NCBI RefSeq assembly: GCF_002073975.1
Contig: NZ_CP020385.1
Location: forward strand, 62,001-126,000
DNA length: 64,000 nt
Direction of reading: 5' to 3'
From: Rhodovulum sp. MB263
Lineage (GTDB): Bacteria; Pseudomonadota; Alphaproteobacteria; Rhodobacterales; Rhodobacteraceae
Below the pieces are notes generated by a model. It worked only from the letters and a program-made list of their open reading frames with translations. It did not search any database and had not been told where the DNA came from. Made by a program: the position numbers and the translations under genes. Numbering within the stretch: position 1 is the stretch's first letter; the number at the start of each line of letters is the position of its first letter. Shown piece by piece: positions 22,873 to 31,867 of this stretch.

Positions 22873-24402
22873 CTATTCGCCCTCGCCGCTTTCGCGCGCA
22901 GCCTGCCGGTCGCGCAGCGCCGGGCGCAACCGCAGGAACCAGACGAACAGCACGGTCAGACCCAGAAGCGCGGCGCTGGCGGGGCTGGTGAGGAAGATCG
23001 TCGGATCGCCCTCGGACACAATAAGCGAGCGGCGCAGGAATTCCTCGAAATAGGGGCCGAGGATCACGCCCATCAGCGCCGGCACCACCGGATAGCCGAA
23101 GCGGCGCATCAGGAAGGCCAGCACCCCGATCGCCAGCGCCATCCACATCTGGAAGGCCGACCAGGACGAGGCGAAGACGCCCACCATCGAGATCAGCGCG
23201 ATGAAGGCGTAAAGCACGCCGCGATTGATCTGGCTGAGCCGCAGATAGACCGGCCCGAAGGCCAGGACCGACAGGAAGACCAGGATCGAGGACACGAAGA
23301 GCGCCGCGAACATCGGCGCGATCTCGATGAAATTCGATCCCAGGAGCGCGGGCCCTGGCACAAGCCCGTGCAGCAGCAGCACGCCGAAGATGATGGCGGT
23401 GACCGCGTCGCCCGGAATGCCCATGGTCAGAAGCGGGATCACCGCGCCGCCGCACATCGCGTTATTGGCGGTCTCGGAGGCCGCGAGCCCTTCATACGAT
23501 CCCTTGCCGAAGATCTCGGGGCGACGCGCGGAGCGCTTGGCCTCGGCATAGGCGATGAAGGAGGCCATCGAGGCGCCGCCGCCCGGCAGCATGCCGATCA
23601 CGACGCCGATCACCGCGCTCTTGGCATAGGCGACGGGGCCGACCTCGCGGACATGCGCAAGCGAGGGCAGGAAATCGCGGCGCCGCGGCCGGACGATCTG
23701 GGCCACCCGGTCGGCCCGCATCATCGCCGAGGGCGTCGCCGCCTGGGCGATCAGCTCGCAGACCGCGAACAGCCCGATCACGGCGGGCAACAGCCCGATG
23801 CCTTCGATCAGGTGATAGCTGCCGAAATCGAACCGGCCCTCGGGCACCATCGGGTCGATGCCCACGGTCGAGATCATCAGCCCCAGCACCATCGCCGCGA
23901 TGGCCTTCGACAGCGAGCCCGACGACACGATGGTCACGGTGACGATCGCCATCAGCACCAGCGAGAACTTGTCGGGGGTCTGGAACAGGAGCGCGAGCGA
24001 ACTGACCGGCTGGGCCAGCGCGATCAGCACCACCGCGCCGATCAGGCCGCCGAGCGCCGAGGAGAAGGCGCTCATTCCCAGTGCCTGCGGCCCCTCTCCG
24101 CGCTTCATCAGGGCGTGGCCGTCAAGCGTGGTGATCGCGCCCGAGGGCGCGCCGGGGATGTTCAGCGTGATGCCGGTGATCGAGCCGGAATAGATCCCGG
24201 CCATGTAGATCCCGGCCACCATGACCAGCGCATCGGTCACCTCCATGCCGAAGGTGAAGGGCAGCAGAAGCGCGATGGCCAGGGTCGCGGTCAGGCCCGG
24301 GATGGCGCCGAACACGAGCCCCAGCAGGAAGCCTCCGATCAGGTGCAGGAAGGTGGCGGGATGGGTGAGCGAGAGAAAGCCTTGGGCGAGATCGGCCAGC
24401 AT
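22873..24402 (-). CDS. tctA: Tripartite tricarboxylate transporter large permease TctA
   Basis: A 509-residue inner-membrane permease with about 12 helices, the channel-forming subunit of TTT transporters that take up carboxylates by cation symport with a periplasmic binding protein. Both conserved TctA segments are seen: GLVFGAIPGLTATLAIALLL near residue 30 and the duplicated GVVIGMLPGGGASMASFIAY near residue 265, each with the P-G-L/G-G loop. PGAPSGAITTLDGHAL near residue 85 is also diagnostic. The start is one base after the TctB stop. Last gene of the ThDP enzyme-tctC-tctB-tctA operon. The tail is more charged than usual (RQAARESGEGE). Confidence 0.92.
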   Translation of the reverse strand: MLADLAQGFLSLTHPATFLHLIGGFLLGLVFGAIPGLTATLAIALLLPFTFGMEVTDALVMVAGIYMAGIYSGSITGITLNIPGAPSGAITTLDGHALMKRGEGPQALGMSAFSSALGGLIGAVVLIALAQPVSSLALLFQTPDKFSLVLMAIVTVTIVSSGSLSKAIAAMVLGLMISTVGIDPMVPEGRFDFGSYHLIEGIGLLPAVIGLFAVCELIAQAATPSAMMRADRVAQIVRPRRRDFLPSLAHVREVGPVAYAKSAVIGVVIGMLPGGGASMASFIAYAEAKRSARRPEIFGKGSYEGLAASETANNAMCGGAVIPLLTMGIPGDAVTAIIFGVLLLHGLVPGPALLGSNFIEIAPMFAALFVSSILVFLSVLAFGPVYLRLSQINRGVLYAFIALISMVGVFASSWSAFQMWMALAIGVLAFLMRRFGYPVVPALMGVILGPYFEEFLRRSLIVSEGDPTIFLTSPASAALLGLTVLFVWFLRLRPALRDRQAARESGEGE

Positions 24403-24403
24403 G

Positions 24404-24922
24404 TCAGAGCCCCCAGAGCGGCAGCGACAGGCCGAAAAGCCGGTCGAAGAACAGCCAGCCGAAGCCCGTCACCCCGACCCCGACCGCCAGCGCCATCAGC
24501 GCCGAGCGGCCCCAGCGCCCGCTATCCTCGAGATTGAAGTAGAATGCGATGGCAAAGCAGTAGAGCGCAGCCGAGATCACGTAGCCCAGCCAGACGAAGC
24601 CGATCACGAAAAGCGCGGTGGCGCCGATGGCGAAAAGCGGGCCGAGCACCGGCAGCAGCCCGGGCAGCCCGGTATCGGCCGCCGCATCGGCGGCGTCCGA
24701 GGTGTCGGCGCGGCGGGCCTCAACGCGGGCGCGGAATTCCGAAATCAGCACGCGAGCCAACATGCCGTAAAGCGCGAGACACAACAGGGCAGGCAGGAAG
24801 GCGGGCCCCGGTTCGCCCGAGGCGAAGGGGCGCGGCATCTGCAGCACCTGCCAGCCATAGACGGTATTGGCGAGGGCGAGGCCGGCCGCGAACAGGATCT
24901 GGCCGTTGGTCTTTCCGGTCAT
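24404..24922 (-). CDS. tctB: Tripartite tricarboxylate transporter small subunit TctB
   Basis: A 172-residue four-helix membrane protein that completes the TTT permease. Helices lie at about residues 8-25, 43-62, 90-125 (LLPVLGPLFAIGATALFVIG) and 145-170. The loop FASGEPGPAFLPALLC is the typical TctB signature. The ATG at 24922 was chosen for its GGGAGACC ribosome-binding site; the longer frame to 25123 overlaps the binding-protein gene. It sits between the tctC hairpin and tctA. Confidence 0.88.
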   Translation of the reverse strand: MTGKTNGQILFAAGLALANTVYGWQVLQMPRPFASGEPGPAFLPALLCLALYGMLARVLISEFRARVEARRADTSDAADAAADTGLPGLLPVLGPLFAIGATALFVIGFVWLGYVISAALYCFAIAFYFNLEDSGRWGRSALMALAVGVGVTGFGWLFFDRLFGLSLPLWGL

Positions 24923-24971
24923 GGCGGTCTCCCTTTGGCCGGTCGTGGCGCGACCGGAGGGCCGGTCGAAG

Positions 24972-24998
24972 GCGGGACCCGGCAAATCCGGGCCCCGC
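24972..24998. terminator. Intercistronic hairpin between tctC and tctB
   Basis: An 11-base stem with one mismatch (GCGGGACCCGG/CCGGGCCCCGC, loop CAAAT) starts 23 bases after the tctC stop, inside the operon. Such hairpins often act as partial terminators or protect the upstream mRNA, giving more binding protein than permease. Confidence 0.5.
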
Positions 24999-25020
24999 CC
25001 CCGGGGGGCTGGCCGAAGTG

Positions 25021-26019
25021 CTACTTCTGCAGCACGCCTTCGGCCACCAGCTGGTCGATCAGGGCGAAGGCCTTCTTCTGGGCGGCCTTCACATAGGCGG
25101 CGGTTGCCTCGGCATCCATCCAATGCGCGCCCATCGCGGATTTCTCGGCCGCTTGCTGGAATTCGGGCAGATCGAACACCGCGGCAAAGCCGGCTTCGAG
25201 CGCCGCGCGCTTGTCGGCATCGACGTCGGCCTGGGTCGCGACCAGGCGGAAGCTGCCCCAGACCACGTCATAGCCCGATTCAAGGAAGGTCGGCACATCG
25301 GGGAACTTGGGGTCGCGCGTCTCCGACATCACCGCCAGAACCCGGGCCTGACCGGCCTGCACGGCGGCATAGGCGGCCGAGATGCTCGAGGACATCGCAT
25401 CGACCTCGCCCGACAGCAGCGCCTCGCGCTCGGGGCCCGAGCCCTTGGGATAGGGAATGTGCTGCACCTCGATCCCGGCCTCCTTGGCAAAGTCGAGCGC
25501 GGGCAGGTGCCAGACGCCGCCGGTGCCGACATTGGCGATCTTCAGCGTACCGGGCGCGGCCCTGGCGGCGGCGACGAAATCGTCGAGCGTGGCGAAGGGC
25601 GCATCGGCCCGCACGATCAGCGCGGTCGGATGCACGGTGACCGAGCCCAGATAGGCCAGCCGGTCGGTGTCATAGCCCGGCACCAGTTCGTAATAGGGCA
25701 CGGTGATCACGCTGTCCCAGGTCAGCGAACCGATGGTGTAGCCGTCTGGCCGCGACTTCATCAGTCTGAGCGTTCCGATGCCGCTTTGCGCGCCGGTCAC
25801 GTTCTGGGTGTTGATGCCGGTGCCAAGGGTTTTCTCGGCGAAGCTCATGAACTGGCGCATGACGGTATCGGTGCCGCCGCCCGCGCTCCAGGGCATGATA
25901 TGGGTCAGGTCCCTGTCGGGAAAGTCGGCGGCGGCCGGCGCCGCCAGCGGCAGCGCAAGGGCGGCGGCGACCAGGGCAGCGCGCGACAGCAGCGTCCGGG
26001 GCAGGGTCAGGATCTTCAT
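25021..26019 (-). CDS. tctC: TTT periplasmic substrate-binding protein TctC
   Basis: A 332-residue periplasmic receptor of the Bug/TctC family. A cleavable signal peptide occupies residues 1 to about 31 (LVAAALALPLAAPAAA). Mature-protein signatures are FPDRDLTHIMPWSAGGGTDT, the carboxylate-binding loop, and NVTGAQSGIGTLRLMKSRPDGYTIG around residue 75. The ligand is probably a small organic acid; Bug proteins vary widely and the sequence does not name it. It follows the ThDP enzyme gene by 63 bases and is separated from tctB by a hairpin. Confidence 0.9.
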   Translation of the reverse strand: MKILTLPRTLLSRAALVAAALALPLAAPAAADFPDRDLTHIMPWSAGGGTDTVMRQFMSFAEKTLGTGINTQNVTGAQSGIGTLRLMKSRPDGYTIGSLTWDSVITVPYYELVPGYDTDRLAYLGSVTVHPTALIVRADAPFATLDDFVAAARAAPGTLKIANVGTGGVWHLPALDFAKEAGIEVQHIPYPKGSGPEREALLSGEVDAMSSSISAAYAAVQAGQARVLAVMSETRDPKFPDVPTFLESGYDVVWGSFRLVATQADVDADKRAALEAGFAAVFDLPEFQQAAEKSAMGAHWMDAEATAAYVKAAQKKAFALIDQLVAEGVLQK

Positions 26020-26082
26020 GGCGTCGTCTCCGTGTTGGGGGCGGCGCGTTTTTCGCGCTCTTGCTCGGTGCCGGGTGAGGTA

Positions 26083-27825
26083 TCAGGTGAAATAGGGCAG
26101 TTTCTTCTTTTGCGCAGCGCGCACCCAGGAGGGCACGAAGGGCACGATCTTGTCCTGCGAGGGCACGCGGATCTCGATGAAGCTGGCGCCCTCATGGGCG
26201 AGGGCCGCGCGCAGGGCGGGCTCGATCTCGGCATCGCTCTCGATCCGCGCGGTCTGGAAGCCGAAGCCCTGGGCGACCTGCACGTAATCGACCGCGCCGA
26301 AATCGGTGCTCCAGGGTTCGTCGACATCGTCAAGCAGAATCGCCTCGCCCCGGATCCAGCCATAGGTGTCGTTGCGGGTCAGGATCACGGTGATGTTCTT
26401 GCCGCTGCGCCGGATGGTCTCGAAATCGCCCAGCACGAAGGCGAGCGAGCCATCGCCCGTCAGCGAGATCACCGGCCCGTCACCGGCGAAGGCCGCGCCG
26501 ATCCCGGCGGGCACCGAATATCCCAGCGCGCCCATCGAATAATTGGTCAGATAGCGCCGTCCCGGCTCGCGCACCGACAGCAGTGCCGAAGGATAGATCG
26601 CAGCGACGCCGGGCTCGGCGGTGACGATGGCATCGGGCGGCAGCAGGGTATCGAGCGCGCGGGTCAGCTTGACCGGCGAGATCGTGCCCTCGGGCATTTC
26701 GATGTTCGAGTTGAAGACCGCATCGAGCGCCGTGCGCTTCATGTCGGTCAGGTCGAGCCGGGGACGCGTCAGATGCGGATGCTCGACCCGGATCAGCTCG
26801 GCCATATAGGCCAGCGTCGCGCGGGCATCGCCCACCATGCCCACCTTCAGCGGGAAATTGTTGCCGACATGGGCCTCGGCGATGTCGAGATGCAGGAAGG
26901 TCTTGGAAGCCGGGTCGCCATACAGCGTCCAGTGATCGGTCGAGCTGGAATCGGTATTGGTGCCGACGAAGAAGACGGTGTCGGCCGATTTGGCATAGTC
27001 ATTGGCATAGCCCATGCCGCCCCGCGCGCCGATCACCCGAAGCGCCAGCGGATGGGTCTCGGCCATCAGCCCCTTGCCGGGCGTCGTCGTCGCGACCGGG
27101 ACCTGCAACAGTTCGGCCAGCGCCTGCACCTCGGCGCCCGCCTTCGAGATCAGCGCGCCCTGACCGCAGACGATCAGCGGCTTTTCGGCCGCCAGCAGCG
27201 TGTCGATGGCCGCGCGGATCCTGCCGTGATCGGCCACCGGGCGGTGGGCCGGGTATTCGCTGTATTCCGGCTGGGCATAGAGATCGGCGATCTCGGCAGT
27301 CTCGTGGAAGATGTTGATTGGCACCCGGATATGGACCGGCGCGGGCCGGCCCGAGGTCGCCACCCGGAACGCCCGGCGCATCAGGATCGGAATGTCCTTC
27401 ACCGAGGTCAGGTAGAAGGATTCCTTGCAGATGCTGGCATAAAGCGCGGTCTGGTCGATCCCGGTCAGCCCGTGCTTCTTGTCCTGGTTCACCGGAATGT
27501 CCGAGCTGAAGAAGATCACCGGCACCGAACTGAGGAAGGCCTCGGCAATCCCCGGGGTGCAATGGGTGACGCCCGGGCTCGGGGCCTCCAGCACAGCCGG
27601 GCGGCCGGTGACCTTGGCATAGGCCTCGGCGGCATAGGACGCGGTGCGCTCGTCGCGGGTCAGCACGAATTCGATGTTCGAATGGGCGCGCCATTCCTTG
27701 TACCAGCCGATGGTGGTCTCGCCCGGCAGGCCGAAGACATGGGACACGCCATGCAGCTCCAGCATCTTCAGGATGACCTGCGCCCCGTTCATCACCTGCG
27801 TCACCTGCGTCTCCTGCCCGTTCAT
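26083..27825 (-). CDS. Thiamine-diphosphate enzyme (acetolactate synthase-like)
   Basis: A 580-residue ThDP enzyme with the usual three domains. The N-terminal Pyr domain has the catalytic Glu in TRDERTASYAAEAYAKVTG near residue 55. A central Rossmann-like domain follows. The C-terminal PP domain carries the cofactor motif GDGSLAFVLGDFETIRRSGK, ending in the metal-binding N of TRNDTYGW. The family includes acetolactate synthase, sulfoacetaldehyde acetyltransferase, oxalyl-CoA and benzoylformate decarboxylases; I cannot choose the substrate. First gene of an operon with TctC-TctB-TctA, so the imported acid is probably its substrate or precursor (inference). The ATG at 27825 is used; an in-frame ATG at 27864 is possible. 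Divergent from a GntR regulator. Confidence 0.85.
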   Translation of the reverse strand: MNGQETQVTQVMNGAQVILKMLELHGVSHVFGLPGETTIGWYKEWRAHSNIEFVLTRDERTASYAAEAYAKVTGRPAVLEAPSPGVTHCTPGIAEAFLSSVPVIFFSSDIPVNQDKKHGLTGIDQTALYASICKESFYLTSVKDIPILMRRAFRVATSGRPAPVHIRVPINIFHETAEIADLYAQPEYSEYPAHRPVADHGRIRAAIDTLLAAEKPLIVCGQGALISKAGAEVQALAELLQVPVATTTPGKGLMAETHPLALRVIGARGGMGYANDYAKSADTVFFVGTNTDSSSTDHWTLYGDPASKTFLHLDIAEAHVGNNFPLKVGMVGDARATLAYMAELIRVEHPHLTRPRLDLTDMKRTALDAVFNSNIEMPEGTISPVKLTRALDTLLPPDAIVTAEPGVAAIYPSALLSVREPGRRYLTNYSMGALGYSVPAGIGAAFAGDGPVISLTGDGSLAFVLGDFETIRRSGKNITVILTRNDTYGWIRGEAILLDDVDEPWSTDFGAVDYVQVAQGFGFQTARIESDAEIEPALRAALAHEGASFIEIRVPSQDKIVPFVPSWVRAAQKKKLPYFT

Positions 27826-27920
27826 GCCGTCCCGTCCGCTCCGGCCCCTGCCTGACCCGTACATGGCTCATGCCCTGGCCCGTCACCGTCTTCGCCGGGG
27901 TCCGGTTTTGGTATGCTTTG

Positions 27921-27930
27921 CTGTATACAG
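27921..27930. promoter_or_regulatory. Palindromic operator for the GntR-type regulator
   Basis: A perfect palindrome, CTGTATACAG, in the divergent promoter region between the ThDP-transporter operon and the GntR gene. It follows the NGTNNACN core used by FadR/FCD regulators, and a second partial copy (GTGATACAC) lies just to its right. Confidence 0.5.
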
Positions 27931-28026
27931 GGTGATACACAGGCCGGAACGCAAATCAATTGTTTTTCTGTCCGGCGCCCTTATTGTGGATCCGCGCCTC
28001 TTCTCCTTTCGGACGGAACCATTGAA

Positions 28027-28713
28027 ATGGCTAAAAAAACGGCGGGTACGGTTGAAAGAGCCTATCGGATGCTCAAGGAGATGGCCGCAACCTATGCCTT
28101 CAAGCCGGATTCGCGCCTCAACGAAGGGGTGCTGGCGCGCCAGCTTGAGACCAGCCGCACGCCGCTGCGCGAAGCGCTGAACCGGCTCGCGGCCGAGGGG
28201 TTTCTGGTGTTCCGCCCCGGTCAGGGCTTTTTCTGCCGCTCGCTGACGCCGGGCGAGATCATGGACCTTTACGAGGCCCGCGCCGCGATCGAATGCGAGG
28301 CCGCCAAGCTTGCCGCGCGCCGCGCCGACCCGCAGGAACTCGACGCGCTCGAGGTCTTTCTCGAGGCCTCCTGCCCCGATTACCAGCCCGGCACCTCGCC
28401 GGTGGAACTGGTCCGGCTCGACGAAGCGTTCCATATGCGACTGACAGCACTCTCGGGCAATGCCGAGCTGAGCCGCCTTCTGGAAAACGTCAACGGACGC
28501 ATCCATTTCGTGCGGCTGATCGATCTGCGCACGCTCAGCCAGCGCGACGGGCCCGAGGTCGTCACCACCGCCCCGCACCGGCGCATTCTCGACGCGGTGC
28601 GCGCGGGCGACCCCGAGGCGGCCCAGCACGAGATGCGCGGCCATATCGAGCGGCGGCTCGAAGCCGTCACCGAGAACGTGCGCAATGCCTTCGCCGAGCT
28701 TTACGCCCCCTGA
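28027..28713 (+). CDS. GntR-family transcriptional regulator with FCD ligand domain
   Basis: A 228-residue regulator: winged helix at residues about 5-75 (RLNEGVLARQLETSRTPLREALNRLAAEGFL, the classic GntR recognition pattern) and an all-helical FCD domain at about 80-215. The FCD metal-binding residues fit D in LVRLDEAFHMRL with its His, and His in APHRRIL and MRGHIERRL. FCD proteins bind small carboxylates, matching the neighbouring transporter. The start at 28027 is preferred; earlier in-frame codons lie in the AT-rich promoter. Probable repressor of the divergent ThDP-TctCBA operon. Its 3' end overlaps the convergent LysR gene by 13 bases. Confidence 0.88.
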   Translation: MAKKTAGTVERAYRMLKEMAATYAFKPDSRLNEGVLARQLETSRTPLREALNRLAAEGFLVFRPGQGFFCRSLTPGEIMDLYEARAAIECEAAKLAARRADPQELDALEVFLEASCPDYQPGTSPVELVRLDEAFHMRLTALSGNAELSRLLENVNGRIHFVRLIDLRTLSQRDGPEVVTTAPHRRILDAVRAGDPEAAQHEMRGHIERRLEAVTENVRNAFAELYAP

Positions 28714-29612
28714 TCCGCATCGTCCGGCGCGTCGCGGCGACCGATCTCGGCCACGACCAGGCGCATCTGGGTGCAGAAGGCATCGATCAGGCTGGCCTTG
28801 GGGCTGTCATCGCGCGCGAGGATGCCGACCGGCCGCCCGGCCAGGCCGGGGATCGCGATCTCGCGCACCGCAACCGGGTTCGGCGCCGGCACGCAGCGCC
28901 GGGGCACCACCGCCACCCCCAGCCCGTGATAGACCATCGTCGAGATCATCTGGATACCGTCAAGCTCCATCGCCTCGTGGACGGTGATGTCCTCGCGCAC
29001 CAGCCAGTCGTCGATCAGCTGCCCCGACCAGAGCGAACGGCTGATCCGGATGAAGGGATAGGCCTCGAGGATCTCGCGCGGATCGTCGAGCGGGCAATCC
29101 CCGGCGGTCAGAAGGTGGAACGGCTCTTCGGTGACGGTGTGAAAGACCAGCCGCGAGCCCAGCACCGGCGGCCGCCCGATGAAGGCCGCGTCCAGGGCGC
29201 CGCGATCGACCGGCGCCACCAGATTGGCCGAATGGGCGGGGGCGGCCTGGATATGCAGGTCGGGATAAAGCGCGCGCATCCGCTTCATCGCATGGGGCAC
29301 CGCCCCGGTCATGGCGGTGAACATCGCGCCGATATTGAGCGTGCCGGTTATCGTGGCCTCGCCCCGCGCCGTGCGGCGCAGTTCGTCATAGGCGGCGAGC
29401 ACCTCGATGGCCTTGGGCACCAGCAGCCGCCCGCGGGCATTCAGCTCGGGAACCCGGCGCCGCCGGTCGAAGATCTCGACGCCCAGATCCTCCTCGAACT
29501 GCTTCATCTGCAAGGAGACTGCCGAACGGGTCAGATGCTCGCTGGCTGCAGCGGCCGACAGGCTGCCATGGCGCGAGATGGCGACAAGGGTCTTCAGGCG
29601 GCGGATCGACAT
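28701..29612 (-). CDS. LysR-family transcriptional regulator
   Basis: A 303-residue LysR protein: winged helix at residues 1-60 (LKTLVAISRHGSLSAAAASEHLTRSAVSLQMKQFEEDLG region) and a two-lobed effector domain. It is divergent from the aminotransferase-RraA-TctCBA operon across 279 bases that contain a perfect 14-base inverted repeat, so it is probably the activator of that operon. It ends inside the convergent GntR gene. The effector is unknown but is likely an intermediate of that operon. Confidence 0.9.
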   Translation of the reverse strand: MSIRRLKTLVAISRHGSLSAAAASEHLTRSAVSLQMKQFEEDLGVEIFDRRRRVPELNARGRLLVPKAIEVLAAYDELRRTARGEATITGTLNIGAMFTAMTGAVPHAMKRMRALYPDLHIQAAPAHSANLVAPVDRGALDAAFIGRPPVLGSRLVFHTVTEEPFHLLTAGDCPLDDPREILEAYPFIRISRSLWSGQLIDDWLVREDITVHEAMELDGIQMISTMVYHGLGVAVVPRRCVPAPNPVAVREIAIPGLAGRPVGILARDDSPKASLIDAFCTQMRLVVAEIGRRDAPDDADQGA

Positions 29613-29637
29613 GGCAGGGCTCCGCAGTGGCTTTCAT

Positions 29638-29755
29638 TAGGTTTACGCAAGGTTTCAGGCAGTTGGCAGGCCGGCGCCCGACGGGCCGCCGCCGCTTGGT
29701 CTATCGCAAGTTTTTCTTGACAGAAAGGTAAAAATTACTCGCTTGCGTAAACCTA
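29638..29755. promoter_or_regulatory. Divergent promoter region with 14-base inverted repeats (LysR sites)
   Basis: TAGGTTTACGCAAG at 29638-29651 is repeated exactly as its reverse complement, CTTGCGTAAACCTA, at 29742-29755. The first copy is 25 bases from the LysR start; the second is toward the aminotransferase operon. A TTGACA hexamer lies at 29717. A third partial copy (TATCGCAAG) begins at 29702. Repeated arms of this kind usually let a LysR tetramer bind and bend the intergenic DNA. Confidence 0.6.
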
Positions 29756-29891
29756 TTTTGACTAGGTAGCGTGCAGACAGCGCGGCGGACCGCCATGAAC
29801 GGACGACCGCGCCCGACATATTCCGAACCTTCGAGGACGTGCCCGACTCGACCCCCGCTGCACGGGGTGCGCGGTTATGGCATGAGCAGAG

Positions 29892-31154
29892 ATGAACAGA
29901 GCCGACCCAGAGACCGTCATACCCGTCATCGATCCGGTCAGCCGCCGGATGCGCGACACCAAGCCCTCGGCCTCGCTCGAGGCGGCGCAGCTGGCGCGGG
30001 ATCTGCGCGGCCAGGGCCGCCGGGTGATCTCGCTGGCGACCGGCGAGCCCGATTTCCCGACCCCCGACCATATCAAGGCCGCCTGCGTCGCCGCGCTGGC
30101 CGAGAACCGCACCGGCTATCCGCCGGTCCAGGGCATTCCGGCGCTGCGCGAGGCGATCTGCCAGAAATTCCACCTGGACAACGACCTGGATTACCGCGCC
30201 AGTCAGGTGATCGTCGCCAATGGCGTCAAGCAGATCGTCTTCAACGCGCTGGCGGCCAGCCTCGAGCCCGGCCAGGAGGTGCTGATCCCGGCGCCGGGCT
30301 GGGTCAGCTATTCCGAGATGACGCGGCTGAATGGCGGCGTGCCAGTGTGGCTCGAAACCCGGTGGGACGACAATTTCCGCCTGCGGCCCGAGGCTCTCGA
30401 GGCCGCGATCACCGAGAACACCCGCTGGCTGATCCTCAACAACCCCTGCAACCCGACCGGCACGATCCTGACCGAGGCCGAGATCCGCGCCCTGGCAGAG
30501 GTGCTGGAGCGTCATCCGCAGGTGATGGTCCTCAGCGACGACATCTACGAGCATCTGCGCTACGGCCCCGCGCCCTATTTCACCATCGCCCAGGTCTCGG
30601 AGGCGATGAAGGCCCGGACCCTGACCGCCAATGGCGTCTCGAAGGCCTGGTGCATGACCGGCTGGCGCGTCGGCTTCGCGGCCGGGCCGCAGGCGCTGAT
30701 CGACGCCATGCGCACCTATCAGGGCCAGACCACCGGAGGCGTGATGCATCCCGCGCAATTCGGCGCGCTGGCCGCGCTGACCGATACCCGCGCCTTCATG
30801 GGCCCCAATCTCGAGGCCTTCCGCGCCCGCCGCGCGCTTGGCGTCCGGCTGATCAACGAGACCGAGGGGCTGTCCTGCCACGCGCCCGACGGCGCCTTCT
30901 ATCTCTTCGTCAACTGCGCGCCCCTGATCGGCGCCACAAGGCCGGATGGCGGCACCATCGCCAGCGATGCCGACCTGACCCGCTATTTCGTCGAGGAGGC
31001 CGAGGTGGTCTGCGTGCCGGGCGCCGCCTTCGGACTGTCGCCCTTCTTCCGGATCTCGTTTGCCTGCGGCATCGAGGTGCTGGAGGAGGCCTGCCTCAAG
31101 CTGCGCGCCGCCGTGGCCAGACTTACGCCCGCCAAGGAAGGACCCTCCGCATGA
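29892..31154 (+). CDS. Class I/II PLP-dependent aminotransferase
   Basis: A 420-residue fold-type I aminotransferase of the aspartate/aromatic group. Seen: SLATGEPDFPTPDHIK near residue 47, the substrate-loop Tyr in GYPPVQG, NNPCNPTG near 180, the cofactor Asp in VLSDDIYEHLRYG, and the Schiff-base Lys in NGVSKAWCMTGWRVGF near 255. C-terminal Arg for the carboxylate is in PFFRISFA. It starts the plus-strand operon with RraA-like and TctCBA genes and shares ATGA with the next gene. It may aminate or deaminate a 2-oxo acid produced by the adjacent aldolase (inference). Confidence 0.92.
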   Translation: MNRADPETVIPVIDPVSRRMRDTKPSASLEAAQLARDLRGQGRRVISLATGEPDFPTPDHIKAACVAALAENRTGYPPVQGIPALREAICQKFHLDNDLDYRASQVIVANGVKQIVFNALAASLEPGQEVLIPAPGWVSYSEMTRLNGGVPVWLETRWDDNFRLRPEALEAAITENTRWLILNNPCNPTGTILTEAEIRALAEVLERHPQVMVLSDDIYEHLRYGPAPYFTIAQVSEAMKARTLTANGVSKAWCMTGWRVGFAAGPQALIDAMRTYQGQTTGGVMHPAQFGALAALTDTRAFMGPNLEAFRARRALGVRLINETEGLSCHAPDGAFYLFVNCAPLIGATRPDGGTIASDADLTRYFVEEAEVVCVPGAAFGLSPFFRISFACGIEVLEEACLKLRAAVARLTPAKEGPSA

Positions 31155-31819
31155 GCTTCGACTGTTCGGTCGCCCCCGTGAACCATCCGCTGAGTGCCGA
31201 ATTCGCCGCCGGGTTCAGCGATATCCCGGCGCCGGTCGCCAATGACTGCTATGGTCGCCGCAACATCATGGATGCGGGGATCAAGCCGATCGCCAGGGGC
31301 ATGCATCTCTGCGGCCGCGCCGTCACTGTGGCGATGCCGCCCGATGACAACCTGATGCTGCATGCGGCGCTGCATGCGGCCGAACCGGGCGACATCATCG
31401 TCGCCTCGACCTCGAACGACCGCCATTCGGGCGTCTGGGGCGAGCTGATGACCCGTGCCGCCATGGCGCGCGGCCTCGGCGGGCTGGTGCTGGACGGCAT
31501 GTGCCGCGACAGCGCCTGGATCGCCGAAAGCGGGTTCCAGCTCTTTGCCCGCGGCACCTGCGCCCGCGGCTCGCGCAAGCTCGGGCCGGGCCATGTCAAC
31601 ATTCCGGTGGCGGTCGGCAATGTCGTCGTCCATCACGGCGACATCATCATCGGCGACGATGACGGGGTGATGGTGGTGCCCGCCGCCGATGCCGCCGCTC
31701 TGCTGCCGCTCTGCCGTGACAAGCTGGCCAAGGAGGCTGCGCGGATCGAGGCCATCGCCGCGGGCGCGCCGAAACCCGGCTGGCTGATGCCGGCGCTGGA
31801 AAAATGGAACGTGGCGTGA
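31151..31819 (+). CDS. RraA-family / HMG-CHA aldolase-like protein
   Basis: A 222-residue protein of the RraA fold, which includes class II 4-hydroxy-4-methyl-2-oxoglutarate (HMG)/4-carboxy-4-hydroxy-2-oxoadipate aldolases releasing pyruvate, as well as the RNase E regulator RraA. The aldolase residues are present: GELMTRAAMARGLGGLVLDG and the following CRD pair (Arg-Asp), which bind pyruvate and metal. Context, an aminotransferase and a carboxylate transporter, favours an aldolase or decarboxylase over RNase E regulation. It overlaps the aminotransferase by four bases. Confidence 0.85.
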   Translation: MSFDCSVAPVNHPLSAEFAAGFSDIPAPVANDCYGRRNIMDAGIKPIARGMHLCGRAVTVAMPPDDNLMLHAALHAAEPGDIIVASTSNDRHSGVWGELMTRAAMARGLGGLVLDGMCRDSAWIAESGFQLFARGTCARGSRKLGPGHVNIPVAVGNVVVHHGDIIIGDDDGVMVVPAADAAALLPLCRDKLAKEAARIEAIAAGAPKPGWLMPALEKWNVA

Positions 31820-31867
31820 CGGCGCCTTAACCCTGCCGTCCGATAAGACCCAACAAGGAGAGACCCG

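Noticed and set aside
22406-23053. Plus-strand frames between the autotransporter and tctA
   Set aside because: Arg/Pro/Ala-rich, overlapping tctA on the other strand, with no supported start.
24544-27855. Plus-strand open frame of about 1,100 codons
   Set aside because: It lies opposite the ThDP enzyme and TctC/TctB genes, has His/Gly/Arg-rich composition and no domain; a mirror of high-GC coding on the other strand.
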